A stretch of 64,000 nucleotides of DNA, from the NCBI GenBank assembly GCA_036346405.1, contig CM070546.1, forward strand, positions 95,044,955 through 95,108,954, written 5' to 3'. Both the position numbers and the translations under genes were made by a program. This DNA is from Phyllostachys edulis (taxonomy: Eukaryota > Streptophyta > Magnoliopsida > Poales > Poaceae). Shown in pieces: positions 22,597 through 34,379 of the stretch. The notes beneath the pieces were generated by a model. The model was given only the letters and a program-made list of their open reading frames with translations, ran no database searches and was not told the DNA's origin. Within the stretch, counting starts at the first letter, position 1. Every line of letters begins with the position of its first letter.

Positions 22597-24221
22597 GCAA
22601 CAGCCCCCACGAGGTAAAGTGAAACTACCTGAAGGTGGTCATAGGAGGTTGAAGGAGATGGTTGTACGTGGTCGTAGAAGATAGTCGAAAGTGGTCGTAG
22701 CTCGTCGGAAGAGGCTCAACGCCGATAATGGAAGACAACAACGATGAGCTTCATGAGGAGATGATGACTTGAGCTAACGGAAGAGAAAAGAGAGGTCGGG
22801 TTAGCTTAAGTGAGACCAAAAAATGGTGTCACAGCAAAGAATCGAAGAATGGCTCACCATGCCAGAGATGGAGAAGAAAATGAGGTCTTTGGCCGGAGTT
22901 TAAAGGAAGTCCAAAACTCCACGAGCTCTTGAAAATATTGAGGGAAATGTGTTGAGGGGAAATCATCCTCCTACCTATTACACATGACGACACACATAGG
23001 AGAGGAGAAATCTTACCGGAGACAAAAACGGCACGGCGGTGGCAATCGGTGCACAGCCACCAGTGACGAAAACGACAATCGTGTTCCCAAGGCTACAAGC
23101 ACGGAAAGAGCTGAGATTAGGGAAAATGGAAATGGCATAGAAAAGAGAAGAGAGGGGACACCAGAGCTCGGAGCTTACCCAAGAGAGATGCACAGGCAAG
23201 CTCCTTCCTTCTCAACCATTGAGAGAAGGAATGGACGAAAAGGAGGAGCAAGAGGGGGTGTTATCCCCGGGCAAAGATGGAGTGGAAGCGGATGGAGTGA
23301 AAGCGGCATGAGATGGCGAAGCTCCAGGATTGGTTGATGTGGGTGGTGGATTGATGTCGTGGACTGGCGCAGAGCAGAGCTCGATGGCCGTGTGGCGCTC
23401 AGCGCCTATGCACGCTTGCCCGAGGTGGAAGACTTAGCTGACGCATGGGCCTGGGTCTGGTTCAGTCTGGTCAAAAATTAGTGGTTCTGGTTAGAATCGA
23501 GTGGCTGGTCGAATCCGAGTGGGCTCGTTGAAATAGATTGGCTGGTCGAAAACGAGAGGCTGGTCGAAATCGACTGGGTGGTCAAAATCGACAGGTCGAA
23601 ACTTAGTGGTCGAAATACACTGGTCGAAAGGGGTTTCGACTACTGTTCATCATTTCGAATAACTGGTCGGAAGGAGTTTCGACTATGTGCAGTCGAAGGA
23701 GGTTCAACTGCACGTGAAGACTACACGATCACGTGGTCAGAACAGTTGAACAGTGAAAGGTTGACAGGTTTGATTTCTGTGGTTTCTACTTTGACCGAGC
23801 TACTAAAAATAGCAATAAAATTTATAAAATTCTGAAATTTTTCAGAGAGGTTCTTGGGATGACCTAGAACTCATATAAAATCCCTAACCTCACTGCTCAA
23901 TTTTTATTTGTTTGTTTTAAATTCAAAACCCGCATGGGCTTCTTGAACTTTGTTTGAATTTTCTCAAGGTTCAATTAAGTTCCATAAATTTGAGAAAATT
24001 AATATTTATTCAAGATAAAAATTATAAGGATTAAATAAATTATTTCCCAAGGACGATCATTATTTTTTATTTCTATTTTCAATTTGAGTTTTGATTTAAG
24101 TTGTAGGTTTCAAATTGATTTGAAATTTTCAAATGCAAAAATTTGTGCAAAAGCTACATAAATGATATGCATGCTCATAAGATGTGTCTTAATTCCATTT
24201 ATTAAAAATGGGGATGTGACA
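22597..24221 (-). repeat. LTR of second gypsy element, 5' portion
   Basis: Continuation of the LTR begun at 5573, ending GGGATGTGACA. On the minus strand this is the start of the LTR (U3). It includes an array of GGTCGAAA-type words at about 23455-23720. The ORF-like stretches at 22984-23337 and 23578-23835 have no family resemblance. ACTAG at 24222-24226 is the expected target duplication, but its partner lies left of the window. Confidence 0.8.
23455..23720. repeat. GGTCGAAA / TTTCGAC word array
   Basis: About ten direct words CTGGTCGAAA or close variants, plus inverted TTTCGAC copies (23634-23640, 23678-23684), spaced irregularly at 15-30 bp. They lie about 0.5-0.77 kb from the 5' end of the LTR, probably in U3. 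Confidence 0.75.
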
Positions 24222-26980
24222 ACTAGTCCTATGATAAGTGGCTAGCACACATATCCATACACAATTACATACAACATGAAACAAATATGGTACATAAACT
24301 TAAACGATTATATAGTTTACAATACAAGGGCCGACCGGCCAAATAAAAGTTCAAGTATCAGAAGTAGCAGCAGAAATTTAGTAGATTAAATGCAAAAATC
24401 CAACGGCATGCCCATCCAAACCCTCCGGCAACCGACAAGGATAAGTCCTAGAAAGACCCGTCCCTGTACACCCCCCCCCCTCCCCAATATTGGGACCAAA
24501 GAAGGTGTCGTTTGACATTTGATCATCCTCATCGTCTGAACAACAATTTAAGCAAGATTGAGTACATTGTGTACTCAACAAGACTTGTAGTGTATCATAA
24601 AATTTATATACATTCTTGGCTAACAAGGGATGAGGCTCTATGCTACAAGTTGCTTTTGGCATTAAGCAAATTTTATTTGCAATATCAATACATAGTATTT
24701 TGCAAGGGAAGTTTAAAGAGCAGCTAAATAGATAAGGAACAACAAGTAAGTAACTTGATAAATAACCAATCACAACCCTCCTTGGCTACGATCAACATCT
24801 AATTTTCAGTCATAGACATGGCACTCAACTAAAACAACATCAAAGTATCCATCCCAACATTTTCCGATAACACTGTTTTTGCAAAAGTATAGACTATACC
24901 CAATGAGGCGTTACTAAGCATGCTCATGACCACGAGCATGGCTATTTAAATAGATTTACACTCTGCAAAGGTGTACAACTTTACCCATAGTATACGAATT
25001 CTCTAGTTTATCCGGCATCCGTCGATACCACCGCACACAATATTATAGTATGCAGTCTAAAGCACGTAACGAAGCCTTTACATCACCTAGTCCTAACCTT
25101 GCACTATCTCGGTGAATAAACACCCTCACTTCACCTGGGTACACCCTCGTCTCAGTGAGGCATTCACTGTTGTGTCGGCAAGCTTTGACCCCGACACCGT
25201 GGTGAAGGGAGCCCCTTTGAGCATGCCTACCCGGTCATGCTCGTACTACTACGACCTACCATAATGCAAGGCTAGTCTTTGATGAATTAATTAGCTAAGG
25301 CCATCCCATACCGGCACATGTGGTTGTGCGCTTAGGCTTAGATATGATTCACTAGCGCTCGGTCCTTAATTGACCAGGGTTGAGGATCTCCTCCTATCTA
25401 CTTGTGAGATACACCTCTCACACTCCTCGGATTATAATATAACTCGCCTACGTCACAAACTAAGATTTTTATATTCATTTTATACAAAATAACAGAGGTA
25501 AACCCCTCTGGACCATCATTTCAAAATCACTTAAATTCATATTCAATATTTCATCCATTTTCTAATTTTAGTAAATCTAGAGCCCAGCTAAGCACTTATG
25601 TGATATTCACACTCGAAATACCCAAATCGGCATGATCTATTTTCTAAACCATAACCTAATGGCTACAACAGTAAGGATACCATTGCTTCAAGGAGGACCA
25701 CGCATTGAATAGGAATATAGCTACAGTTACCCACGAATATAGCAATTTTAAGCAAACATACACGCATGCATAATAGATTTTGCAGAAAGAAGTACGATAA
25801 TTGAAATGATGGGATCAACATGGTCAAAGGAGGTGCTTTACTTGCTCTAGTATCTCAGTGTATGAGGATGGAGGATCATCAAAAAAATTCGTTCGAAGTA
25901 TCGACGTCTATTCAAAAAGAGCCACTAGCAAATTAATTATAGAAAAATAATTTCAACAGCATAAAAATCCAAATATTTTTTTCATATTCATACATAGTAT
26001 GATTTTTTATAAACTTAGAAAATTGAATCATCCAATTTGGAGTTCATATGCAAAAGTTATTAATGTTTGAATTTAGTTCGGTTTTGAAAATCCTGAAATT
26101 AATCAAAAGGATGATGTCGAAAGCGTATTATCTGTGGTTTACGCTTTCTAACAGAGAAAGTGTATTTTACTCTGAGTTCTTCTGAGGTTTACGCTTTCTA
26201 ATAAAGAAAGCGTATTTTCCTCTGAATTGAAAGCGGCTTTTATCTTTTTTTTCCATTTTTTTCCAAATTTTATTAATTTACATGTGGCGCCTACTTGTTA
26301 GTGACTCATTTTCCTATTTTTGTTAACTTTAATTAAAACCATTAGCAGTCCCACATGTCATAGACTCATTAACAATTTAACAAATGATTAAATTCAAATT
26401 TTATTTAATCTACTGACATCTAAGTCCACATGCCAGTCTCTCGGGTTTTAAAACATGTTTTAAAACCAAGAATAGTGTGTGGTCCCACATGTCAGTGACA
26501 CATATCCTTAATATGATTTGAATTAGTGTTATGTTAAACTTTTCACCCGGTCCCACATATGATAAACTAATTAACCTTAACATCTGTTACTTAGCACTAA
26601 TCAACTCTTAATCGCATGGGCCCACTAACTGAGAGAGAGAGAAGAGAAGTTGAGCTACAAGCAGCCGAGGGGAGGAGGAGCTCACCGGTAGTGAGGCACG
26701 TGCGAAAAGGTCGAGGAATGGTCAAAAAATTTCCCCTCTCGACGGTGATCCTACTGGGTGGTGTTGGAGGCTAGAGAGATGGACAGAGGCGGTGCTACGC
26801 CGGCAAGAAGCGGCGAGGTGCCTCGGGTCCGAATCTAACCCGCATAGATGCACTAGGGGACTACTAGAAGTTCACCAAGATAGTTGACGGCGTCAGAGGA
26901 TGGCCAAAGTGGCTTGGCGACATTGAACAATGGCAGTGCAGAGGAGGCTCTCGGTGTTGGTGCTATATGACAATGGAGGT
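24222..26980 (-). repeat. Partial long LTR of a third gypsy family
   Basis: Starts just after the second element's LTR with ACTAGTCCTATGATAAGTGG, which closely matches the solo LTR at 39357 about 50 bases from its start (ACTAGTCCCATGATCAGTAG). Shared blocks follow: 24918-25005 (cf. 39988-40075) and 25960-26065 (ending GGAGTTCATATGCAAAAG). The second element therefore inserted into this LTR. Its other end is not defined; resemblance fades before the PMD pseudogene near 27000. A poly-C run is at 24470-24483 and a GA repeat at 26630-26647. Confidence 0.68.
26119..26236. repeat. GAAAGCGTA palindrome cluster
   Basis: Six copies of GAAAGCGTA or its inverse, alternating: 26119-26127 (+), 26140-26148 (-), 26156-26164 (+, one mismatch), 26190-26198 (-), 26206-26214 (+), 26229-26236 (+, partial). 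A perfect 10-bp stem with a 5-base loop spans 26190-26214. A 46-bp direct repeat (26131-26176 and 26181-26226) contains the hairpin twice. Confidence 0.88.
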
Positions 26981-27006
26981 GCTACAAGAAGTAGCCTATT
27001 AGATTC

Positions 27007-28643
27007 CTAAGGTCCATTGGCGAGGATGGTTGAGGCGATGTGGGAGGACGACCAGGACCATGTGGGCGGTGGTTGTACGTCCAGGCGCTTTCCATACACC
27101 AGTGCCTCCTGATAGCGCTGGTTGACCAGTGGAGGCTGAAAGCGTACACGTTTCACCTTCCGTACGGGGAGATGGTGCTGACACTTCAAGATGTGACCTT
27201 CCTAACTGGGTTGCCCTGCGTTGGCTTTCCCTGGTGGCGTACGACATCCCGGCCACATGGCGCACGAAGTTCCTGGCGAGGTTCTAAGGGGTGATGCTGC
27301 CGGACAGCGGCTACAGGGAGTTCAGTAGCACCCACAGGCTGACGCTGAAGTGTATCTGTCAATTCTATGTAAGTCTTCGTAACTCTTGTCCTCTCGCATC
27401 AATTGATTTGATAACCTTACTGATGTGTATATGTCTTCTTGCAGCCTGAGCGTATGGCAGAGGATGCACTTGACCACACGGTGAGGAGGCACTTCGAGGA
27501 CTACTTGCTATGGCTGTTCAGGTGGGTGATGTTCCTAGGGTCCCACGTCAACAGCGTCGACAAGCACTACATCCGGTACGCACGCCAATTGGCAAACTAG
27601 GAAGTGCGGGACATCCAAATTTCACGCCTGGGCCGACGGTGTCAGGCACGATGTGCCATGGATCGCGGCGACACGTACATCGGTTCGTGACAGCCCATCC
27701 TCTCTAGATGCCCGCTGCTCCTTTAGCTGTGGTCCTTCGAGCGTTTCCAGATCAGACGACCACAGTTGTACCTGGGAGTGTACACAGTCAACATGTATGC
27801 CGAGGATAATGACATGGACCAACCGACCATTTGTATGGTGTGGTGCCACCGACGGGTAAGTTTCCTGAACATTTATTCTTTTTTTTATAATGTAATTCAA
27901 TTTTGTGTGCTAAGTTTCTGTTGTTCTATGCTACATGTCACCTACACGCCGATCACTACACACGCGTCCTACCTGGACTATGTTGTGATGTTCGATCAGC
28001 TGATGGATGACCGTGTCATCTGGACACCGTACACTCCCAAAAGGGTGTAGGCGCGCGCGCCCTGAGTCCTATCGAGCCTGTGCACGCAAGACCATGAGTA
28101 CTGGTACACGCGGAGGTGCTTGATGCATGATGTCTTCGTGGAGGAATACCAGGTGCAACAGGTCATGTTCCAGCCGGTTCAGAACAGAGGTCCCATTTCT
28201 AGAGGCAAGAGGGTACAGCCCAAACGTCCATGGGCACGCTTCATGTTTTACTTCAGCTGCACTATTTATGCTATATATCTATTTAAACAATCGTTTTGCC
28301 TTCCATAGGTACACTAGGAAGGGAGTACCTGCTACGACATTCTAGGCGGAGAGGATGTTCCCTTGGGTTCAGGGCTGGATCAGTGCCTTTGCTGACATCG
28401 TTCAGGAGGATGCTCCCTATGACCCTAGGACACACGCGGAGTACATCGAGTGGTACTCCAGTCGGATAAGGGTTCATTGCATTAGGGTCGTGGATGACCC
28501 ACCATGACATGAGGCTGTGACGTCCGACACGTACCCCACCAAGTCGAACTCCACATTCCATCACGTGGTACGTATTGAACGGTCCATACTTCTTATTTGC
28601 TTCGCAAAATTTCGTTTCTAACTTGTCAATTATATGTACAAAT
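27007..28643 (+). pseudogene. Plant mobile domain (PMD) pseudogene, 5' part
   Basis: Exon 1 encodes LLIALVDQWRLKAYTFHLPY and GEMVLTLQDVTFLTGLP, the signature start of the PMD (aminotransferase-like plant mobile domain) found in transposons and in MAIN/MAIL1-type proteins. A clean intron (GTAAGT...TTGCAG) is at 27369-27444. Exon 2 has EDYLLWLFRWVMFLGSHVNS and VDKHYIRYARQLAN, then LWSFERFQIRRPQLYL in other frames. Later segments include SYLDYVVMFDQLMDDRVIW and DVFVEEYQVQQVMFQPV. Further introns are likely, one ending at 28308 (CCATAG). Stops at 27598 and around 27688-27725 break it. A donor at 28568 opens the intron into which the copia element inserted. The start is uncertain. Confidence 0.8.
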
Positions 28644-28648
28644 TGATA
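28644..28648. repeat. Copia target duplication, left (TGATA)
   Basis: TGATA precedes the LTR at 28649; TGATC follows the other LTR at 55186-55190. Four of five bases agree. Confidence 0.75.
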
Positions 28649-29535
28649 TGTTGGGCCACGGGGTAGGCTACGATAGCTACAAACAAAAATTTCTACCACG
28701 CAAACCAGGAAGCCAAGCAAGTAGATGATCACAAATCGTTACCACCAGACGCGCAGAGTAGCGGAAGAAGGGTTGGAGCAGCCTGGTCCAACGTAGAGCG
28801 CGTCGATGTAGTGGTCGTAGTCGATCGTCCAGCGTCGAGAAAGTCGATGCAGTGGTCGTAGTCGATCGCCTAGCGCTCAAAGAAGTCGATGCAAGGGTCG
28901 AGTCGATCGCCTCCTCCAGCTACCTCTGCAGCCTTGTGAAGATCGCAGATCGCCCTCAAGCGCAATAACACAAGAGCGCCTACCAGATCCACACGCCCGG
29001 GAAGGAACAACCGTGACGCTGGTGTACTAGCACCAAGTCGCACGGTGGAGCTCTCGTGAAGATGGCGGCTAGGGTTTCAGCAGGTGATACACGCGTCCGT
29101 CCCCAACAAATTTCATGCATCTCCTTATATAGTGCTCGTGACGGATCCTATCCGAACACGCTTGACGAATCATATCCGCATCGGGTTTGTTCCAACCTGC
29201 TATGTGTGACCTCAGAGGTTCATGCGTAATCGGTTGTGACTCGGAGACTCTTTCCGATCACTAGTCGAAGGCTCCTAGCGTAACATAGCGATTCTCGAAT
29301 ACACACAAATTATATCGGACGAACCTTAATGCAATATGATCTACGCACTGTGTCCTCATCACTTACGACTGTGTCCTATCTCCATACGATCAGCCAGTAT
29401 TTGGTCACGACCAATTCAGAATTCCTTATGACCAAAGTTACGACCACCAGGACTACGCTCGACCAGCCTACGACCACCAGATCTCCATACGACCACCAGA
29501 ATCGCTCGAACTAAGCGACCTACTGTGTATACTCC
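28649..29535 (-). repeat. Copia 3' LTR, 3' portion
   Basis: Begins TGTTGGGCCACGGGG and matches the 5' LTR at 53667 onward. A TATA box on the minus strand (ACTATATAAG) lies at 29123-29132. It is interrupted at 29535 by the Tat element; ACTCC at 29531-29535 is the target duplication. Confidence 0.92.
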
Positions 29536-29975
29536 TGATGATCGTAAAATCGAACACAAGTAAGAGGGCGGACGCTTGGTCGTGCACGGCCTTCGGCCCA
29601 CGAGAGCGAGCGTGAACGCGAGGATTTATACAGTTCTCGGGGTCCGAGAGACCTCCTATTCTGCTTGTGGCTCAAGGGGGTTCGAGGATCCTCCCAAGGC
29701 TCACCTAGTGACTTGCTTGTATGTATTGCTTCATAGCTCTCCCCCCTCAAGGAGGGATACATGGAGGTATTTATAGGCTCCTAAGCTCGCATAAAGACCA
29801 AAATGCCCCTTGGGGTTGGTTATTCTAAGGGTACATCCAAGGGTATTATGCATCTTTTACAGTACAAGTGAGGATACCGATGGTCTTTGTCGTGATTACA
29901 TTTCCAGATCCGATGGACCGGGCTCACCACGAGGAGTGGGTCCTACTAACGAGGGGATAAAATATTCCTCCAACA
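29536..29975 (-). repeat. Tat element 3' LTR
   Basis: 440 bp, TGATGATCG...CTCCAACA; the first bases differ from the partner's TGTTGATCG. A minus-strand TATA box (CTATAAATAC) is at 29767-29776. Next to it, at 29976-29995, the minus strand AAGGGACAGGGGGGCTAC is the polypurine tract. Confidence 0.9.
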
Positions 29976-29995
29976 GTAGCCCCCCTGTCCCTTAA

Positions 29996-31019
29996 CGCTT
30001 CAGGGGGAACGCCAAAGGGACAGTCTTGAATTGCGCTAGGCGTTAATACATCCTGACTTTGGTCCAAAGGATGATATGTAAGAGACCTTTTTGTTTTTCT
30101 TTGGATATGGGTTCCTTTGCCCCTGATTCAATGCAGTCTGCGTAGTTGCTTTTCCAAATGATCTGTTTCTTCCTGTGTCTTTATGTGAACCAGCAGAGGC
30201 TATCTAATGCACTGAGACAGCAGCAAAAATAGGCGTCCGTGGAGACGCTCCGGGGACATCGAACCGAGTGTCGTGGAGACAGGAATTCAAGGGAGGTAAA
30301 CATCGAGCCGAGAGCCAGGAATCCAAGGCAGCCAAGTTCTGTTTACTTCTTTCCTCTTGGAACCACAGCATAGCAGGCAAGCCTTCTTTCTTTCTTTCTC
30401 TTCTGCCATTCCCCATTTCTGCTTCTTTCTTGCTTCTTTCGCTTGGTTTTTGCTCCACGACGCCGGCGCCTTTAGCTCCTCGGTATCGCCTCTTCAAGGC
30501 CAAGCCGTCGGTTCCATCTCCCTGGCGCCACCTCCTCAAGGCCATGCTGCCGGCACTACCGGTTCTGCCTCCGACCCCGCGAGGTCCAGATCCGCTGGCA
30601 CCGAGCCACGCCATGGCCTCCCTTGGTGCCCGTGGCGTCGCCACCGGCCTGCTGGTTGGAGGCTCCCCAGAGCCTCGATGCAACCGGATCTGTGCTCGGG
30701 GCCGCGCGTCGCCGCCAATGGCCTACGGCCCAGAGGATCCCCGCCGCCTCCGGCGACTGATGCCACTGGGCCCGCCGATTGAGGCTCCCAGCATACCGAC
30801 GCCACCGGATCTGTGTTTCGAGGTCGCCACCCGCCAACGGTCTATGGCCTAGAGGATCCCCACCGCCTCGCCCGCGGACGCTGCTTGCTGGCGCGCCTGC
30901 CCCCATGCGTCCCTTCTCTGGCCGCGAGCTTCGCCGCAGGGGTTCCTTTGGTGCCGCGCCGCCGCCATCGCTCGCCGCTCGGGGTTGCAATCATACCTCG
31001 AGCGAGATGGGCGCTGCCT
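29996..31019. other. GC-rich 3' region of the Tat element, first part
   Basis: Non-coding in the element's sense as far as I can tell. At about 30655-30870 a segment of about 140 bp recurs in degenerate form (for example CCACCGGATCTGTG / CAACCGGATCTGTG and GGCCCAGAGGATCCCC / GGCCTAGAGGATCCCC). Long ORFs exist on both strands only because stop codons are rare in GC-rich repeats. A CT-rich tract at 30340-30440 resembles a leader. A captured host fragment is possible but unproven. Confidence 0.5.
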
Positions 31020-31785
31020 GCCGATGGCACTTGAGCGCTGGTGCTGTATGGCGCTTCCGCGCCAGGCGCTGATGACAGGCGCAGGCGCCGGTGCCGAGGC
31101 GTTCGGTGCGTTGTGGCGCTGGTGCTGTGGCGCCTTCGGTGCGAGCGCTTGTCAACAGGCGCAGGCGCTCGGTGCTGTGGTGATCTCGAGTGCTGTGGCG
31201 CCATTGCCGTGGCGCTATGGTGCCATGGCGCCAGGTTAGGGCGCTCGAGGTGCTGTGGCGCTTACGATAGGGCGAGGACGCTCTCGGTGCTGTGGCGATA
31301 ACGATAGGGCGCCGCGCCGGTGCCGTGGCGATCTCGAGTGCTGTGGCGCTTTATTGCTGTGGCGCTGCGCTGTGGCGCTTCGGTGCGAGCGCTTGTCGAC
31401 AGGGCGCAGGGCGCTCGGTGCTGTGGCGCAGGCGCTTCGGTGTTGTGGCGATCTCGGAGTGCTGTGGCACCTCATTGCTGTGGCGCTATGGTGCCAGGCG
31501 CTCTCGGGTGCCAGGGCACTTGGCGGCAATGCCGGCGCCGGTGCTGGCGATCTCGAGTGCCGTGGTGCCCTCATTGCTGTGGCGCTTATGGTGCTGTGGC
31601 GCCTCGAGGTGCTGTATGCTCTCGGGTGCGAGCGCTTGTCGGCAGTGGCGCAGGCGCTTCGGTACTGTGCGATCTCGAGTGCGAAGCGCCGCCATTGCTG
31701 TGGCGCTATGTGCCAGGCACTCTTGGTGCAGGCGCTGACGACAGGCGCAGGCGCCAGGTGCTGTGGCGCTTGGGGTGCAGGTCTC
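31020..31785. repeat. GTGCTGTGGCGC minisatellite
   Basis: More than twenty degenerate copies of a word like GGTGCTGTGGCG, joined by GATCTCGAGT, GCGAGCGCTTGTC and GACAGGCGCAGGCGC. Unit length varies. Several overlapping frames stay open through it on both strands, which is expected from repetition. Confidence 0.85.
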
Positions 31786-32599
31786 CTTTCCTTTTGTCAC
31801 TGCCAGAGTGGGGTTGCTGTGCTTTGTGAGTTTGTCCCGCAGGGAGTTGGGTGATCTTTTTGCTTTCTTTTGCTTTGCATGCTACTCATTGTTCTTTTGC
31901 CCATGTGCTCCCGACGCTAGGGCGCTCTCGGTGCCTGGTCCTAGTTGGTTGCGCGGGGTGCTAGGAGTCCCTCATGAGCATGCCTGAGGTCTGGAGTTCG
32001 GCTCCACGTAATGTCTTCTTCTCTTTGCACCATTGTATTTACTGCCTGGTTTGCTGCTTATTGTTGCTACTGCCAGACTACCAGCTTCAGGGCTGCAAAG
32101 CTCACATGGTTGAGCTCACATGGTAAGAAGCTGGAGTTCCTCAATGATGTCAAGAAATGGTTCCAGAGTTCGGATTCAGTCCTAAACTCTATTTGGCCAC
32201 AGAGACTAGTGTTTTTTTTTGTTTTAGAATGGCTATTGTGCAATGTTTGTGAAATGGATGATATTGCCTTTTGAATGTATGTGAAATGGAGGATGTTGCC
32301 TTTTGAAAGTTCGAATTAGCTTATCCGTCGGAGCCCATTTAGTTTTTGTGGTGGGTGCCTGGATCGTGCACTTCTTCCTCCGTTTCCATTACTTGGGCGA
32401 ATTTCTCTCGGGAGTAAATTTGGAAAAAAAAACCCCAACACAAACACCCATACGCCCGCAAACATGCGTCTGATTCTTTTGGGGCTCCGGGAATGGATGT
32501 GTAGGTGCAAAGTTATGAAGGTTTATGAAGGCCTTCTAAGATTGGTCTGTTCTACCGGCGTTGACATTTGAGAAGCTTCACTTATAGAATTGCATTTGT
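31786..32599. other. Unassigned segment inside the Tat element
   Basis: Lower GC than its surroundings, with a short direct repeat (TGTGAAATGGATGATATTGC / TGTGAAATGGAGGATGTTGC at about 32250-32303). It looks like a transcribed non-coding end, perhaps captured from elsewhere. No protein is recognised. Confidence 0.4.
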
Positions 32600-32990
32600 A
32601 TATTGATGTTCCTTTGCGCAAGGCACGCGAGGGTGTGGGCGCGAGAGGGCTCGAGCGCACAAGTTACGGGCGCGAGGGCGTAGACCACGCGGGGCGCGCA
32701 GAGGCTCGAGCACAAGGGCATGTGAGAGCGTGCGAGGGCTCGATGCCGCGAGGGCGCGAGGCCCCGAGGGCACGAGGCCCCGAGACCTGAGGGCTTGTCA
32801 TCGTGAGGGCACGAGGCCGCGAGGCACCGAGGTGCGAGGGCTCGATGCTGCGAGGGCGCGGGGCCCCGAGGGCACGAGGCCCCGAGACCTGAGGGCTCGA
32901 CACCGCGAGGGCACGTGAGAGCGTGCGAGGGCTCGATGCCACGAGGGCGCAAGAATGCGAGGCTGCCGAGGTGCGTCGCCAGTATGCTAC
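32600..32990. repeat. CGAGGGCGCGAGG minisatellite
   Basis: Degenerate repeats of CGAGGGC(G/A)CGAGGCCCCGAG. A segment of about 115 bp (about 32733-32845) recurs in the next 110 bp (both contain GAGGCCCCGAGACCTGAGGG). Confidence 0.82.
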
Positions 32991-33289
32991 GGCCGCGCAC
33001 GCTAGAGGGATTGCACCCACACGCCTCACGCCAAGGGTGTCGCTCGGCGGGTGCCGCCATCCTGTGTTGTGGGATGGCCTTCGAGGTGGGCGGCGCGTCA
33101 GAGCGAAGCCTTCATAGGCGAAGTCGTGGATGCGAGGACGCCCTGCTGAGGCATAGCTCTCAAGGCGGGCGGCGTGTCGGAGCGAAGCCCGGGTAGGCGA
33201 AGTTGTTCTCCTCTTGCTCAGCGGCTTGATGAGAGTCGTCGAAATAGAACTCCTTAGAAGTGTCGCAGTTTGAGCTGCCTATGAAATTG

Positions 33290-33725
33290 AGTCATGGATA
33301 TATCGGAGGGGTGCCCACAGGGCTAAGTCGTGGGGGCACCGGAGGGGCGCCCACGAGACTAAGTCGTGGGGCACCAAATGACCACTAGGGGTTATAGCCC
33401 CCCAGTGGGCTTGGAGGTGCCCATGAGGCTAAGTCATGGGCACATTAGACGTGTGCCCCTGACATTAAGTCATGGGCACACTGGTGGCGCCCACGAGGCT
33501 AAGTCGTGGGACACGAATGGCCACTAGGGGTGGTAGCCCCCAAAGGACTTGGAGGTGCCCATAAGGCTAAGTCGGGGCACCTTAGGGTATGCCCATGACA
33601 AGAAGTCATAGGCACACCAAGGGGCGCCATGAGACTAAGTCATGAGGCACCTAACGGCCACTAGGGGTTGTAGCCCCAGTGGGCTTGGAGGTGCCCATAA
33701 GGCTAAGTCAGGGCACATTGGACGG
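33290..33725. repeat. 138-bp tandem repeat with palindromic units
   Basis: About three copies with a period near 138 bp, marked by CCACTAGGGG at about 33381, 33521 and 33658. Each contains short palindromes such as TGCCCATGA...TCATGGGCA around GGCTAAG. On the minus strand this follows the integrase end. Confidence 0.85.
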
Positions 33726-34379
33726 TGCCTCAACATTAAACGCTCCCGAGGGATGCGAATGTGTTAGGCACGCTTGGCCTTTGCCTCAGATAGAACAGTA
33801 CAGGAGTGACCCGAGGTCGGATTGCCATGATAGCCCGGAGGTCAAGGGGACTAATCTTAGCACATCCATAGACTCTGCACTAGGCCCGAGCCATCACTTG
33901 CACCTGGGTCCAAAGAGATTTAAACCGCCATGGCGGAGTCGACTTGACCCACCAAGCCGCTTTGGTCTTTTATTAGGGGAGACCACGGGGGTCGTGCGCC
34001 CTAGGCACTACGGAGGTGACATCCTTCGCAGGGGAGGGGTTAGCAAGAGCTTGTGTGAGGCAAGCGAGACTTGTAGGCAGGTCTGCTTCCTAACAAAGAA
34101 TAAGAGTTAGGAGCAAAATTTATCTTATCACAACAGGTCGGAAGGCAAACCTCTCAATCGTCAATGAGCACAAAATTGAGAAGACATTCACAAAACAGTC
34201 AACCCCTTAACAAAGCGTGTTAAGGGACTACCCTCGATCCACATCATAATTGCATAAATGGTGCAATCATGTACTAACCTCACGCCTTCATTGCATTAAG
34301 TAAGATGGTGTTTACATCTCGATAGGTGCCACAGGGGCATACAAAGAGAGTCTTAAGCATAAAACTTATGGATTTCCTT
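33726..34379 (-). other. Pol 3' end region, decayed
   Basis: Between the integrase pieces and the tandem repeat. Minus-strand fragments such as RRTFLKEIH near 34375 may be the pol end; the plus-strand ORF at 33679-34110 is not convincing. Confidence 0.4.

Noticed and set aside
22984..23337. 117-codon plus-strand ORF
   Set aside because: Inside the U3 side of element 2's LTR, antisense, with low-complexity Arg/Gly/Glu content and no family resemblance.
24470..24483. Poly-C run
   Set aside because: Simple homopolymer slippage; possibly of wrong length but not a feature in itself.
30204..31854. Several overlapping long ORFs on both strands (up to about 200 codons)
   Set aside because: They lie in GC-rich minisatellite where stops are rare; overlapping frames are open at once and proteins are low complexity.
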